DNA of 64,000 bases from Acidimicrobiales bacterium (GTDB lineage: Bacteria > Actinomycetota > Acidimicrobiia > Acidimicrobiales > Aldehydirespiratoraceae). The notes below the pieces were generated by a model, which had not been told where the DNA came from, ran no database searches, and saw only the letters and a list, made by a program, of their open reading frames with translations. This document shows positions 44,381 to 52,528 of the stretch, piece by piece. The stretch lies in NCBI GenBank assembly GCA_029263215.1, contig JAJCXY010000126.1:1-64000 (forward strand). Reading direction: 5' to 3'. The translations under genes and the position numbers were made by a program. How positions within the stretch are numbered: position 1 is the first letter of the stretch; every line of letters starts with the position of its first letter.

Positions 44381-45881
44381 GGTCGCCTCCCATCGGGGGA
44401 CGGGCCCTCATGCCCAAGGCAGTGGCGATGTCGGCAAGGCGAAGACCGGGCTCACCGTCGTCGAGATCGCGAATCGTTCGAGCCACGCACCTCACCCGCC
44501 TCAGCCCCCGGGCGCTCAAGCGTCCCGCGGCCAGGGCCCCCGCCACCAGTTCGCGAGCTTCGTCGTCAAGCGATGCGTACTCATCGAGCCGGGCGCCCTC
44601 GAGGTCGGCGTTGCATCTAACCCCTCGCTGCTGAGACCTCATCCGTACGGCCATCACCCGCTCGGCCACCGCCGCCGAGCACTCTCCGGGCGCAATGTCG
44701 AGCAGGGCGGTAGGTGAAGGTCGGTCGACGTGGACCATCAGATCCAGCCGGTCGAGCAAGGGACCAGAGACGCGCCGTGAGTAGCGCACGCGGGCGGAAG
44801 GCGGACACCGACAACCAATGTCGCCACCGGCACCACACGGACATGGGTTCATCGCCGCCACGAGGATGACGCGAGCGGGCTGCTGGTGGGTTCCGCCACT
44901 TCGGGCAACACGCACGACCCCTTCTTCGAGGGGTTGGCGCAGGGCATCCAGAACACTAGGCGCGAACTCCCCCAGCTCATCGAGAAAAAGCACGCCGCCC
45001 GACGCGGCGCTGATCTCTCCGGGGCGGGCCCGGCCGGTGCCGCCGCCCACCAGGGCGGCCATCGACGCGCTGTGGTGGGGGGCTCTGAACGGAGGCCTGG
45101 TGACGAGACCCGAAGGCGGGAGCGGGAGTCCCGCTGCACTGTGCACACGAGTGACCTCGAGCGCCTCGACTCGGTCGAGATCCGGTAACAGGCCACCGAG
45201 TCGGCGTGCCAGCATGGTCTTGCCGGCGCCGGGAGGACCCACCAGCAAGATGTGGTGGCCACCGGCCGCCGCTATCTCGAGTGCGCTGCGCGCCGTTGCC
45301 TGGCCCTTCACATCGCAGAGGTCGGGCACAGCCACGACCGGATCGGGTGTGGGATCAACGTCGACATCGGGCCACGGCCATCCCTCGCCGAGCACCGACG
45401 TGACGTCGCGGAGGTGGCGCACAGGCCTGACCCTGGACCCGGCGATGAGGCTCGCAACGCGGGCATCGGCGGCCGGCACCACAATCCGAAGAGCCTTGAC
45501 CGCATCGACCATCGGAAGGGCTCCCGGGACGCTGCGCACCGTGCCATCGAGACCGAGTTCGCCGAAGGCCCCGAGATCATCGAGGCACGATTCGGGCAGC
45601 TGGCCCGATGCACACAACAGCCCGAGCGCGATCGGGAGATCGAGACCCGCACCGATCTTCGGCACGTCGCCAGGAGCGAGGTTCACCGTGATCCGGCGCA
45701 GAGGCCAGTCGAGATCGGTGGAGACGATCGCAGCCCGCACTCGATCGCGCGCTTCGCGACATGAGGTGTCGGGCAAGCCGACGATGGTGAAGCTCGGCAA
45801 CCCATCGGCTACGTGAACCTCGACCGAGACCGAGCGGCCCTCGATGCCGGTGAGAGTGGACGATGGAACGGTTGCAAGCAT
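44373..45881 (-). CDS. comM: YifB/ComM-family Mg-chelatase-like AAA+ ATPase
   Basis: 502 residues. The N-terminal ChlI-like domain has SVEVHVADGLPSFTIVGLPD. The AAA+ core has Walker A VGPPGAGKTMLARR near residue 215, Walker B GVLFLDELGEF, and a zinc-finger-like MNPCPCGAGGDIGCRCPP. ComM is a branch-migration helicase in natural transformation. The ATG at 45881 has GGAGG five bases upstream; a TTG five codons earlier is rejected. Confidence 0.93.
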   Translation of the reverse strand: MLATVPSSTLTGIEGRSVSVEVHVADGLPSFTIVGLPDTSCREARDRVRAAIVSTDLDWPLRRITVNLAPGDVPKIGAGLDLPIALGLLCASGQLPESCLDDLGAFGELGLDGTVRSVPGALPMVDAVKALRIVVPAADARVASLIAGSRVRPVRHLRDVTSVLGEGWPWPDVDVDPTPDPVVAVPDLCDVKGQATARSALEIAAAGGHHILLVGPPGAGKTMLARRLGGLLPDLDRVEALEVTRVHSAAGLPLPPSGLVTRPPFRAPHHSASMAALVGGGTGRARPGEISAASGGVLFLDELGEFAPSVLDALRQPLEEGVVRVARSGGTHQQPARVILVAAMNPCPCGAGGDIGCRCPPSARVRYSRRVSGPLLDRLDLMVHVDRPSPTALLDIAPGECSAAVAERVMAVRMRSQQRGVRCNADLEGARLDEYASLDDEARELVAGALAAGRLSARGLRRVRCVARTIRDLDDGEPGLRLADIATALGMRARPPMGGDRG

Positions 45882-45954
45882 GGCGACCTCCGACAACTGA
45901 AGTGTGGAGGCCGCCGTTTGATGCGCCGACGACGAGCGCTGAGAGCACCCTAGG

Positions 45955-46314
45955 TCAGGGTTGTGACAACACCTCGCGGGTGTAGCGGACGACGGCCGTT
46001 ATCTCGTCGTCGCTCAGCCTCACGCCGAAGGCAGGCATACCGCGGCTGCCGTTGGTGACCACCTCGATCTGATCTTCCACCACGGGATAGCTCACCGTGG
46101 CCTCCCCATTGCTCAACTTGGGGCCGGTACCCCCATCGCCGTCGGCACCGTGACAGCTGGCGCACCGCGAGCCGTAGACACTGCGCCCGAGGACCAGGAC
46201 CTCATCGGCCTGCCCATCGGCACCGAGCGGCACCTCGGGCGGATCGCCCGCGCACGCGCTGACGGCGAGCCCGAGGGCGAGAAGAACAGCTGGAAAAATC
46301 CGGTTTGGCAACAC
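45955..46314 (-). CDS. Class I cytochrome c lipoprotein
   Basis: 119 residues from the GTG at 46314. Lipobox LAVSA-C at Cys21, so the protein is anchored outside the membrane. The heme site is CASCH (51-55), with axial Met93 in RGMPAFG. One heme and one compact domain suggest an electron shuttle to an oxidase. The open frame runs 96 bases further upstream but that part lacks a signal-like N-terminus. GGAA lies before the GTG. Confidence 0.85.
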   Translation of the reverse strand: MLPNRIFPAVLLALGLAVSACAGDPPEVPLGADGQADEVLVLGRSVYGSRCASCHGADGDGGTGPKLSNGEATVSYPVVEDQIEVVTNGSRGMPAFGVRLSDDEITAVVRYTREVLSQP

Positions 46315-46349
46315 AGTTGGTTCCGACGGTGGCGGATGGTTTCGCAGAG

Positions 46350-46357
46350 ACGATACT
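46350..46357. promoter_or_regulatory. Overlapping divergent -10 candidates
   Basis: TATCGT on the minus strand (46350-46355, for cytochrome c, about 35-base leader) overlaps GATACT on the plus strand (46352-46357, six bases before the ATG at 46364). Each resembles the TANNNT hexamers seen elsewhere; GATACT has a mismatch at position one. Confidence 0.3.
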
Positions 46358-46363
46358 GACACC

Positions 46364-46474
46364 ATGGGCATGGACCCCACCCGCCCCCACCGGCGCCGAC
46401 CATCCGACATCGTTTATGTGGTCTCCGCCTGCCTCGTGATGCTGCTGCTGCTTCTGTGGGCTCTACTCGCGTGA
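46364..46474 (+). CDS. Small single-pass membrane protein (36 residues)
   Basis: Reads MGMDPTRPHRRRPSDIV followed by one hydrophobic helix, YVVSACLVMLLLLLWALLA. It has a basic cytoplasmic N-terminus and a single transmembrane segment ending at the stop. No Shine-Dalgarno, but a GATACT hexamer lies six bases before the ATG, as for the leaderless genes. The next gene starts four bases later. Function unknown. Confidence 0.6.
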   Translation: MGMDPTRPHRRRPSDIVYVVSACLVMLLLLLWALLA

Positions 46475-46478
46475 GGCG

Positions 46479-46691
46479 ATGATGGACGACCCCGAAGCCT
46501 TTGGCGACGTCGATGTGAGGTTCCTCCAGCCTTACCAGGTGACCAAGACCTACCTCTGTCCCAACTGCAACCGGGAGATTCTTCCCGGAACCGGGCACTA
46601 CGCAGTGGTACCGGTTGATGCTCCCGATCTGCGGCGCCACTGGCACCGTGGATGCTGGGACGGCCGCAAGACCCGCGGTGCCCGCCGCTAG
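46479..46691 (+). CDS. Small putative zinc-ribbon protein
   Basis: 70 residues, or 69 if the second ATG (46482) is used; GAGG at 46473-46476 is better spaced for the second. Probable zinc ligands are in KTYLCPNCNREILPGTGHY (CxxC) and RRHWHRGCW. It resembles a short actinobacterial family often mislabelled ATP/GTP-binding. It is convergent with yraN, with stops overlapping by four bases. Confidence 0.72.
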   Translation: MMDDPEAFGDVDVRFLQPYQVTKTYLCPNCNREILPGTGHYAVVPVDAPDLRRHWHRGCWDGRKTRGARR

Positions 46692-47029
46692 AAGGCGCCC
46701 TCGATCACCTCGATGGTCGGCCCGGTGACAGTGGCGACGTCGAACCTGAGGCGACCGCGCCGATCGTTGACATCGAGCCAGGTCATGGCGGTGCGCCGGA
46801 GGAACCGCTGCTTGCGTGCATCGATCGACTCGACCCCATGGCCGAACCGATTCGACGTTCGGGTCTTCACCTCACAGAACACGATCTCATCAGCCCGACT
46901 CAGCACAAGATCGAGTTCTCCGCCTCGGACCTGCCAGTTCTGGTCGAGCACCAGGTAACCGGCCGCCTCATAGTGACGCGCCACGCGCCTCTCGCCCCAT
47001 CGGCCCAGTGCCACTCGTGATCGGTCCAT
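46688..47029 (-). CDS. yraN: YraN/UPF0102 family nuclease-like protein
   Basis: 113 residues of the restriction-endonuclease-like fold. The family core is LGRWGERRVARHYEAAGYLVLDQNW followed by GELDLVL and VFCEVKTR, which carry the E-D-ExK residues. The function is unsettled, possibly DNA processing; linkage with comM and dprA is the usual context. The ATG is six bases after TAGGTT. Confidence 0.9.
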   Translation of the reverse strand: MDRSRVALGRWGERRVARHYEAAGYLVLDQNWQVRGGELDLVLSRADEIVFCEVKTRTSNRFGHGVESIDARKQRFLRRTAMTWLDVNDRRGRLRFDVATVTGPTIEVIEGAF

Positions 47030-47035
47030 GAGCCG

Positions 47036-47041
47036 AACCTA
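47036..47041 (-). promoter_or_regulatory. Leaderless-type -10 (TAGGTT) of yraN
   Basis: TAGGTT on the minus strand, six bases (CGGCTC) before the ATG at 47029, with no Shine-Dalgarno. Confidence 0.5.
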
Positions 47042-47113
47042 CGGACCGGGTATGACACTCCGAGCACAATGCGGGGGCTGACCCCGCGATCTCATCTGCG
47101 CGACACTGGGCCA

Positions 47114-48085
47114 ATGGAAATCAACTTCGGTGTGTTCATTCCCCAAGGCTGGAAGATGGAGCTCGCTTCGATCGACGACCCGGTCGACAAGTGGGCAAAG
47201 GCGGTCGAGATCGCAAAGTACGCCGAAGATTCGGGCCTCGACTCACTGTGGGTCTACGACCACTTCCACAACGTGCCCCGGCCCGCCCACGAAACCATGT
47301 TCGAGTGCTGGACCACCCTCGCCGCGATCAGTCAGATCACCAGCCGCATCAAGCTCGGCCAGATGGTGACCTGCACTCCATACCGCGACCCGAGCCTCAC
47401 CGCGAAGATCACCTCCAACATCGATGTGATCTCGGGTGGCCGCCTCATCTGGGGCGTTGGTGCCGGCTGGTACGAACACGAGTTCAAAGGCTACGGCTAC
47501 GAGTTCCCCCGGCCGGCGGCGCGCATCAAGATGATGGAGGAGGCGGTGGAGATCGTCACCGCAATGTGGTCACAAGACGACGTCTCCTATGAAGGCACCC
47601 ACTACACGATGGACGGCGCCCAGTGCGACCCCAAGCCGATCCAGAAGCCCCGGCCCCAGGTGCTGATCGGTGGTGGAGGCGAGCAGCTCACCCTGAGAGT
47701 GGTGTCCCGCCTCGCCGACGCGTCGAATTTCGGCGGAACACCCGATGAATTCGCCCACAAGTGTGAGGTCCTCAAGGGTCACTGCGCCGCTGTGGGGCGC
47801 GACTACGACGAGATCCAAAAGACGATCTCAGGTGAGATCTTCATCCGAGAGGACGAGGCCGACATCGAAGAGGCCGGGAGCCTTTCCCTGATCGGCCTGC
47901 CGATGGACGAGTGGCGCAAGGGGGCCTATGTGGGCACGCCCGAACAGGTGGCCGAAGCAATGCAGTCCCGGATCGATCTGGGTGCCAGCGCGTTCTATCC
48001 GTGGTGTTCTGACTACCCCGACATGGAAACGGTGCGCCTGCTCGCCGAAGTGGTGATGCCTGAGGTGCGCAGGGCCAATGCCTGA
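47114..48085 (+). CDS. LLM-class, probably F420-dependent, oxidoreductase
   Basis: Luciferase-like monooxygenase-fold flavin/F420 enzyme, 323 residues. Family blocks are INFGVFIPQG at the N-terminus, DHFHNVPRP, the TSRIKLGQMVTCTPYRDP region, and GRLIWGVGAGWYEHEF. The KPRPQVLIGGGGEQ block is typical of the F420-dependent branch. Substrate unknown. The ATG at 47114 is chosen over a GTG-type start 45 bases upstream, which adds a non-conserved tail. It converges on rplS. Confidence 0.85.
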   Translation: MEINFGVFIPQGWKMELASIDDPVDKWAKAVEIAKYAEDSGLDSLWVYDHFHNVPRPAHETMFECWTTLAAISQITSRIKLGQMVTCTPYRDPSLTAKITSNIDVISGGRLIWGVGAGWYEHEFKGYGYEFPRPAARIKMMEEAVEIVTAMWSQDDVSYEGTHYTMDGAQCDPKPIQKPRPQVLIGGGGEQLTLRVVSRLADASNFGGTPDEFAHKCEVLKGHCAAVGRDYDEIQKTISGEIFIREDEADIEEAGSLSLIGLPMDEWRKGAYVGTPEQVAEAMQSRIDLGASAFYPWCSDYPDMETVRLLAEVVMPEVRRANA

Positions 48086-48096
48086 GCGCCGGAGGG

Positions 48097-48444
48097 TCAG
48101 GTGAAGCGCTTTTCCTTGACCTTGGCGGCCTTGCCAATGCGATCGCGCAGGTAATAGAGCTTCGCCCGACGCACATCGCCCTTCGCTCCGACCTCGATCG
48201 TCTCGATGATCGGGGTGTGCAGGGGGAAGGTGCGTTCGACGCCGACACCGAAGCTCAGCTTGCGGACCGTGAAGGTCTCACGGATCCCTGCGCCCTGGCG
48301 GCGGATGACGACACCTTCGAACACCTGGGTGCGGTGGCGGTTGCCCTCGATGACCTTGACATGCACCTTGAGGGCGTCGCCCGGCGCGAAATCGGGAATG
48401 TCGTCACGCAGGCTGAGATTGTCGACGAGATCGGTGGGCTGCAT
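48097..48444 (-). CDS. rplS: 50S ribosomal protein L19
   Basis: 115 residues, usual length. Contains [33 protein letters not shown] and [14 protein letters not shown]. It is the last gene of the rpsP-KH-rimM-trmD-rplS run. A 140-base gap to trmD, with its own promoter candidate, suggests partly separate expression. Confidence 0.96.
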   Translation of the reverse strand: MQPTDLVDNLSLRDDIPDFAPGDALKVHVKVIEGNRHRTQVFEGVVIRRQGAGIRETFTVRKLSFGVGVERTFPLHTPIIETIEVGAKGDVRRAKLYYLRDRIGKAAKVKEKRFT

Positions 48445-48519
48445 TGCTGCGCTCCGTGCGAATCGGGAGGTGAAACTCGGTGGATGTGGGCGCGGTCTGA
48501 GGACCGGGGCCGACGATCG

Positions 48520-48525
48520 AGTCTA
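48520..48525 (-). promoter_or_regulatory. Candidate -10 (TAGACT) of rplS
   Basis: TAGACT on the minus strand, about 75 bases before the rplS ATG, in the trmD-rplS gap. No clear -35. Confidence 0.35.
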
Positions 48526-48584
48526 GGGCGCGTCGCCGCCGACACCACCCCTTGAGGGGCTCACTTCTCCTCGGGTCGGGGGCT

Positions 48585-49337
48585 TCAGCTCGAGCCGAGA
48601 CCGAACTCGTCGATCAAGGAGCTTTCCTCATCGCTGATGCCGCCGCGCTCCTCGATGAGATCGGGCCGCAGAACGAGGGTGCGGTGAAGTGCCTGGGCCC
48701 GCCGCCAGCGATCGACCTTGCCGTGATCACCGGACCTCAACACCTCGGGAACCTCCCAGCCCCGGAAATCGGCGGGTCGGGTGTAGTGGGGGTATTCGAG
48801 CAGTCCATGGGAGAAGGATTCATCGTCGGTGGACGCGGTGTTGCCCAGGACCCCAGGAACGAGTCGACCCACGGCCTCGAGAACCAGCAGGGCCGCAACC
48901 TCTCCGCCGGCCAGCACCACGTCGCCCACCGAGATCTCACCATCGACGAGGTGCTCACGCACCCTTTCATCGACACCTTCGTAGCGGCCGCACAGCAAGG
49001 AGAATCCGCCAGACCCGGCCAGCTCGTCGGCCATCTCCTGATCGAAGCGACGCCCGGCCGGAGACAGGTAGTAGAGAGGCCGGGGCGGATCGACGGCCTC
49101 AACCGCGCCGAACAGGGGCTCGGGCATCATCACCATTCCCGCGCCGCCACCGAAGGGGGCGTCATCGACGGTGTGGTGCACATCGGTGGTGGTGGCTCTG
49201 AGATCGTGGACCCTTACGTCGAGATGTCCCTCGCGTCGACCCCGCCCGATAACCGATTGGCCGGCCATCTGATCGACCATCTCCGCGAAGATCGTGAAGA
49301 TGTCGACGCGTAGGGCCGGGCTGGCGTCCACCCTCAT
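48585..49337 (-). CDS. trmD: tRNA (guanine(37)-N1)-methyltransferase TrmD
   Basis: SPOUT methyltransferase making m1G37; 250 residues. The knot region has LLCGRYEGVDERV and ISVGDVVLAGGEVAAL. DDAPFGGGAGMVMMPEPL near residue 60 and the C-terminal RRAQALHRT are conserved. It overlaps the rimM stop by four bases. Confidence 0.96.
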   Translation of the reverse strand: MRVDASPALRVDIFTIFAEMVDQMAGQSVIGRGRREGHLDVRVHDLRATTTDVHHTVDDAPFGGGAGMVMMPEPLFGAVEAVDPPRPLYYLSPAGRRFDQEMADELAGSGGFSLLCGRYEGVDERVREHLVDGEISVGDVVLAGGEVAALLVLEAVGRLVPGVLGNTASTDDESFSHGLLEYPHYTRPADFRGWEVPEVLRSGDHGKVDRWRRAQALHRTLVLRPDLIEERGGISDEESSLIDEFGLGSS

Positions 49338-49804
49338 ACCTCGTCGAGGTCGAATAGTCCGTCGGGAACCTCGACTCGGATGATCTCGGTGGCGACATGC
49401 TCCACGATGAAGCGGACGGGTACCAGAGCACCGGAGTCGAGTTCGAGGAGATCCGATGCCGGATTCTCGAGCAACCGGACGACGCGACCTCGCGTGACAC
49501 CATCCTGATCGACGACATCAGCGCCAATGAGGTCGTGCACCCAGAGCTCGTCGGGGTCGTCGATCGGCTCGGCAGAAACGACGGTGTTTCGGAGTTTCTC
49601 GGCGCTTTCACGATCGTTCACACCCGCGAATCGGACGATGAAGCCGTTCTTGTGGGGGCGCGACGCCTGGACCTCGAGGGCCAGCCCCGAGGGCGTGGTG
49701 AGCACAGCACCCGGCGCGACGCGTTCGTGCCGGTTGGAGGTGAGAACCACATTCACCTCACCACGCACCCCGTGGGGGCGAGTGAGCCTGCCGACTTCGA
49801 GCAT
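49334..49804 (-). CDS. rimM: 16S rRNA processing protein RimM
   Basis: Assembly factor of the 30S head; 156 residues. The N-terminal RimM domain has VGRLTRPHGVRGEVNV, and a C-terminal PRC-barrel starts at LWVHDLIGADVVDQDG. It lies 26 bases after the KH-domain gene. Confidence 0.94.
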   Translation of the reverse strand: MLEVGRLTRPHGVRGEVNVVLTSNRHERVAPGAVLTTPSGLALEVQASRPHKNGFIVRFAGVNDRESAEKLRNTVVSAEPIDDPDELWVHDLIGADVVDQDGVTRGRVVRLLENPASDLLELDSGALVPVRFIVEHVATEIIRVEVPDGLFDLDEV

Positions 49805-49830
49805 CGACGGAGTCGACCGACGGCTTACCG

Positions 49831-50079
49831 TCAGTCGACGAACTCGACCTCGATGGAGCCGATCTCGTCGTCGACACCGGCGGCGCGCACGACGGTGCGG
49901 ATCGCTCCGGCGACACGCCCACGCTTGCCGATCACGCGACCCATGTCGCCGTCGCCGACGGTGACATCGAGTCGGATACCGCCATCGGTGTCGCTCTGGG
50001 CGACCGCGACCGCATCGGGATCGTCGACGATCTGGCGGACCACGTACTCACATACGGATGCGGCAGCAGCAGCGCTCAT
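49831..50079 (-). CDS. khpA: KH-domain RNA-binding protein (UPF0109, KhpA)
   Basis: 82 residues. The [18 protein letters not shown] segment is the KH GxxG loop. Small KH proteins at this position bind RNA broadly and, in some Gram-positives, act with Jag/KhpB. It overlaps the rpsP stop by four bases. Confidence 0.92.
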   Translation of the reverse strand: MSAAAAASVCEYVVRQIVDDPDAVAVAQSDTDGGIRLDVTVGDGDMGRVIGKRGRVAGAIRTVVRAAGVDDEIGSIEVEFVD

Positions 50080-50462
50080 TCTGAGTCCTCGGTGTTGGTG
50101 GAATCGTCATCGTCGGAGGCGGCAGCGTCGGCGGCCTCGCGTTCCTTCTCGAGCTGCTTGGCCGACTTCTTGGTGGCCCGCTCGGGAACGGTAGTCTCGA
50201 CGGTTTCGCCGGTGTGTTCGGTCCACGCACCCGAGATCTTCAACAACTTCTCGACCCGTTCGGTGGGCTGGGCGCCGTGCTGGAGCCAATGAACGGCCCG
50301 CTCGTTGTCGATCTTGATGACGGATGGATCCTGGCGTGGTTCGTAGGTGCCGATGATCTCGATGAAACGTCCATTGCGGGGCGAACGCGAGTCGGCGGCG
50401 ACTACACGGTAGGTGGGCTGCTTCTTCTTGCCCATCCGCATGAGGCGGAGTTTGACGGCCAT
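50076..50462 (-). CDS. rpsP: 30S ribosomal protein S16 with charged C-terminal tail
   Basis: 128 residues. The S16 core is at about 1-85 ([23 protein letters not shown], in sections, and [10 protein letters not shown]). The extra ~40 residues are rich in Lys, Glu, Asp and Ser, as in other actinobacterial S16 proteins. It is 69 bases downstream of ffh. Confidence 0.96.
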   Translation of the reverse strand: MAVKLRLMRMGKKKQPTYRVVAADSRSPRNGRFIEIIGTYEPRQDPSVIKIDNERAVHWLQHGAQPTERVEKLLKISGAWTEHTGETVETTVPERATKKSAKQLEKEREAADAAASDDDDSTNTEDSE

Positions 50463-50531
50463 TGGTGCTCTGTTTCTCTCTGAAGGCGATCTTGACGAGT
50501 AGGTGCGCGGCGAATGGGGCCGGGCAACCGG

Positions 50532-51977
50532 TTAATTCAATCCGGGGAAGTCCCCTGTTTCCAACCCCGGAAGCGACAATGGCGACTTAGGTACCTTGGC
50601 CGGACCCTTCTCGGTGACCCTTCCGCCCTTGTGGCGGCCCCCCTTTTTGCCCTTCCTGCCCTTGTTTCGGTTCTTCGGATTCATCTTCTTGGTGCCGAAC
50701 CCGGCGAACTGCTTCATCATCTTGCGCATCTGGGAGAATTGGTCGAGGAGTTGCTTCACGTCGCTCGACGACTGGCCACAGCCCGCGGCGATGCGTTGGC
50801 GACGAGACCCGTCGATGATCTCGGGATTGACGCGCTCGTCGGGGGTCATCGAGCGGATGATTCCTTCGATGCGGTCGACCTGCTTGTCGTCGATCTCGAC
50901 GTCGCGGGCCTCCTTCGGGATTCCCGGCATCATGCCCATCAGGCTTCCGATGGATCCCATCTTCTTGATCTGTTGCATCTGCTCGAGGAAGTCCTCGAGG
51001 GTGAAGGTGCCTTCGAGGAGGCGTGCCGCGGTCTCCTCGGCTTCTTCCTTTTCGAAGGCCTCCTCGGCTTTTTCGATGAGGGTTTCGACATCGCCCATGC
51101 CGAGGATGCGGCTGGCGAGTCGGTCGGGATGGAAGGTTTCGAACTCGTCGAGCTTCTCGCCGGTGGACGCGAACGCGATCGGCTTGCCGACGACCTCCTT
51201 GACCGAAAGGGCGGCACCGCCTCGGGCATCGCCGTCGAGCTTGGTGAGGATGACACCGTCGAGTTCGAGGGTTTCGTTGAACGCGTGAGCGGTGGTGACC
51301 GCGTCTTGGCCGGTCATCGCGTCGATCACCAGGAAGGTGTAGTGGGGTTCGACCGCATCGGAGATGTGGCGCACCTCGGCCATCATCGCCTCGTCGATGG
51401 CGAGTCGACCGGCGGTGTCGACGATCACGACATCACGTCCCGTGCGGTTGGCCTCCGCTATGGCGGCTCCCGCCACTGCGACGGGGCCGATGGGCTCGGA
51501 ATACACCGGAACGCCCACCTGGGCGCCGAGGGTGCGGAGCTGCTCGACCGCGGCCGGCCGTTGGAGATCGGCTCCCACCAGCAGGGGGTTGCGGCCCTGC
51601 TTTTTGAACCACTGGGCGAGTTTGCCCGCGTTGGTGGTTTTGCCTGCGCCCTGCAGGCCGGCCATGAGTACCACGGTGGGCGGCTTGCCCGCGTAGTTGA
51701 TCTTCATCGACTCGCCACCGAGGCTGGTGGTGAGCTCGCCGAGCACGATCTTTGTCACCTGCTGGGCAGGATTGAGTGCTCCGGAAAGCTCCTCGCCCTC
51801 GGCCCGGACCCGGATGCGACCGACCATCGTCTTGACGACATCGAGGTTGACGTCGGCCTCCAGCAGGGCGAGTCGGATCTCGCGGAGGGTCTCGTCGATG
51901 TCTTCCTGGCTCAGCTTGCCGCGGCCGCGGATCCGGCTGAATATGCCGTCGAATCGGTCTGAGAGGTTCTCGAACAT
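50532..51977 (-). CDS. ffh: Signal recognition particle protein Ffh
   Basis: SRP54 GTPase for co-translational targeting; 481 residues. N domain at 1-90, then G domain with GLQGAGKTTNAGKLA, DTAGRLAID and TKLDGDARGGAALS. A Met-rich M domain covers about 325-450 (GSLMGMMPGIP; FSQMRKMMKQFAGFG), with a basic tail after it. The hexamer TAGCCT lies nine bases before the ATG. Confidence 0.96.
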   Translation of the reverse strand: MFENLSDRFDGIFSRIRGRGKLSQEDIDETLREIRLALLEADVNLDVVKTMVGRIRVRAEGEELSGALNPAQQVTKIVLGELTTSLGGESMKINYAGKPPTVVLMAGLQGAGKTTNAGKLAQWFKKQGRNPLLVGADLQRPAAVEQLRTLGAQVGVPVYSEPIGPVAVAGAAIAEANRTGRDVVIVDTAGRLAIDEAMMAEVRHISDAVEPHYTFLVIDAMTGQDAVTTAHAFNETLELDGVILTKLDGDARGGAALSVKEVVGKPIAFASTGEKLDEFETFHPDRLASRILGMGDVETLIEKAEEAFEKEEAEETAARLLEGTFTLEDFLEQMQQIKKMGSIGSLMGMMPGIPKEARDVEIDDKQVDRIEGIIRSMTPDERVNPEIIDGSRRQRIAAGCGQSSSDVKQLLDQFSQMRKMMKQFAGFGTKKMNPKNRNKGRKGKKGGRHKGGRVTEKGPAKVPKSPLSLPGLETGDFPGLN

Positions 51978-51986
51978 GATCGGGTC

Positions 51987-51992
51987 AGGCTA
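51987..51992 (-). promoter_or_regulatory. Leaderless-type -10 (TAGCCT) of ffh
   Basis: TAGCCT on the minus strand, nine bases before the ATG at 51977. Confidence 0.45.
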
Positions 51993-52043
51993 GCGGCGCC
52001 ATGTGTCGCCCCGAACCGCTCTCTCACCAGCCGGTGCGGCCGT

Positions 52044-52049
52044 TAGCGT
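52044..52049 (+). promoter_or_regulatory. Leaderless-type -10 (TAGCGT) of the gene at 52057
   Basis: TAGCGT then CGCAGCC then ATG: a seven-base gap with no Shine-Dalgarno. It is divergent from the ffh promoter about 50 bases away. Confidence 0.5.
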
Positions 52050-52056
52050 CGCAGCC

Positions 52057-52506
52057 ATGAACTTCTCGGTCCGCCAGTGGACGATCATCTCGGTGCTCGC
52101 GGCGGTCTTCGTCGTGGCCGCTCTACTCGTCTCACGCGGCAACGAAACCCCAGTGACCGACGCCGTGGCCGAGTTCGATCAGGTTGCCTGGTGTCAAGCC
52201 ACGAACGCGATCGGCGCATGGGGCGCGATCCTCGACGGTTCGGCTGCGGGCGATGATCCCGGCGACATCACGAACTTGCGGCGAGCCCTCGCCGACGCCC
52301 GAGCCGTGGCTCCCCTCGACCTGAGCATCGACATCGCTCGCCTGATGGATCTCAGCCTCCTGGTCGACAGCGCCCTGGCCGACGGACTCGACCTCGAGGC
52401 GGCGCTGGCCAAGGCCCAGGACCAGACCGACACCGATCGCGTAGCCACCGCCACGAGGAGGGTGAGCGACGCCCTGTTGGCGTGTGGCCACGCTCCTTTG
52501 GGCTGA
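52057..52506 (+). CDS. Hypothetical membrane-anchored protein, 149 residues
   Basis: I do not recognise it. One N-terminal transmembrane helix (about residues 8-27), then an acidic, helical extracytoplasmic domain with two cysteines (VAWCQATN and LLACGHAP), which could form a disulfide. It is the only plus-strand gene between the ffh and ftsY genes and converges on ftsY. The ATG at 52057 is chosen because the longer frame would place 18 residues before the membrane helix. Confidence 0.65.
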   Translation: MNFSVRQWTIISVLAAVFVVAALLVSRGNETPVTDAVAEFDQVAWCQATNAIGAWGAILDGSAAGDDPGDITNLRRALADARAVAPLDLSIDIARLMDLSLLVDSALADGLDLEAALAKAQDQTDTDRVATATRRVSDALLACGHAPLG

Positions 52507-52528
52507 GCCAGCGACCCGAAACGGTCGG

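Noticed and set aside
42722..44620. 632-residue plus-strand frame opposite xerC and dprA
   Set aside because: Antisense shadow caused by high GC; the minus-strand proteins have full catalytic motifs and this one has none.
48548..48559. CCCC-TTGA-GGGG hairpin between rplS and trmD
   Set aside because: A four-base stem is expected by chance in GC-rich DNA.
50514..51962. 482-residue plus-strand frame opposite ffh
   Set aside because: Antisense of a complete ffh; the Leu/Glu/His/Asp-biased composition is typical of a mirror frame.
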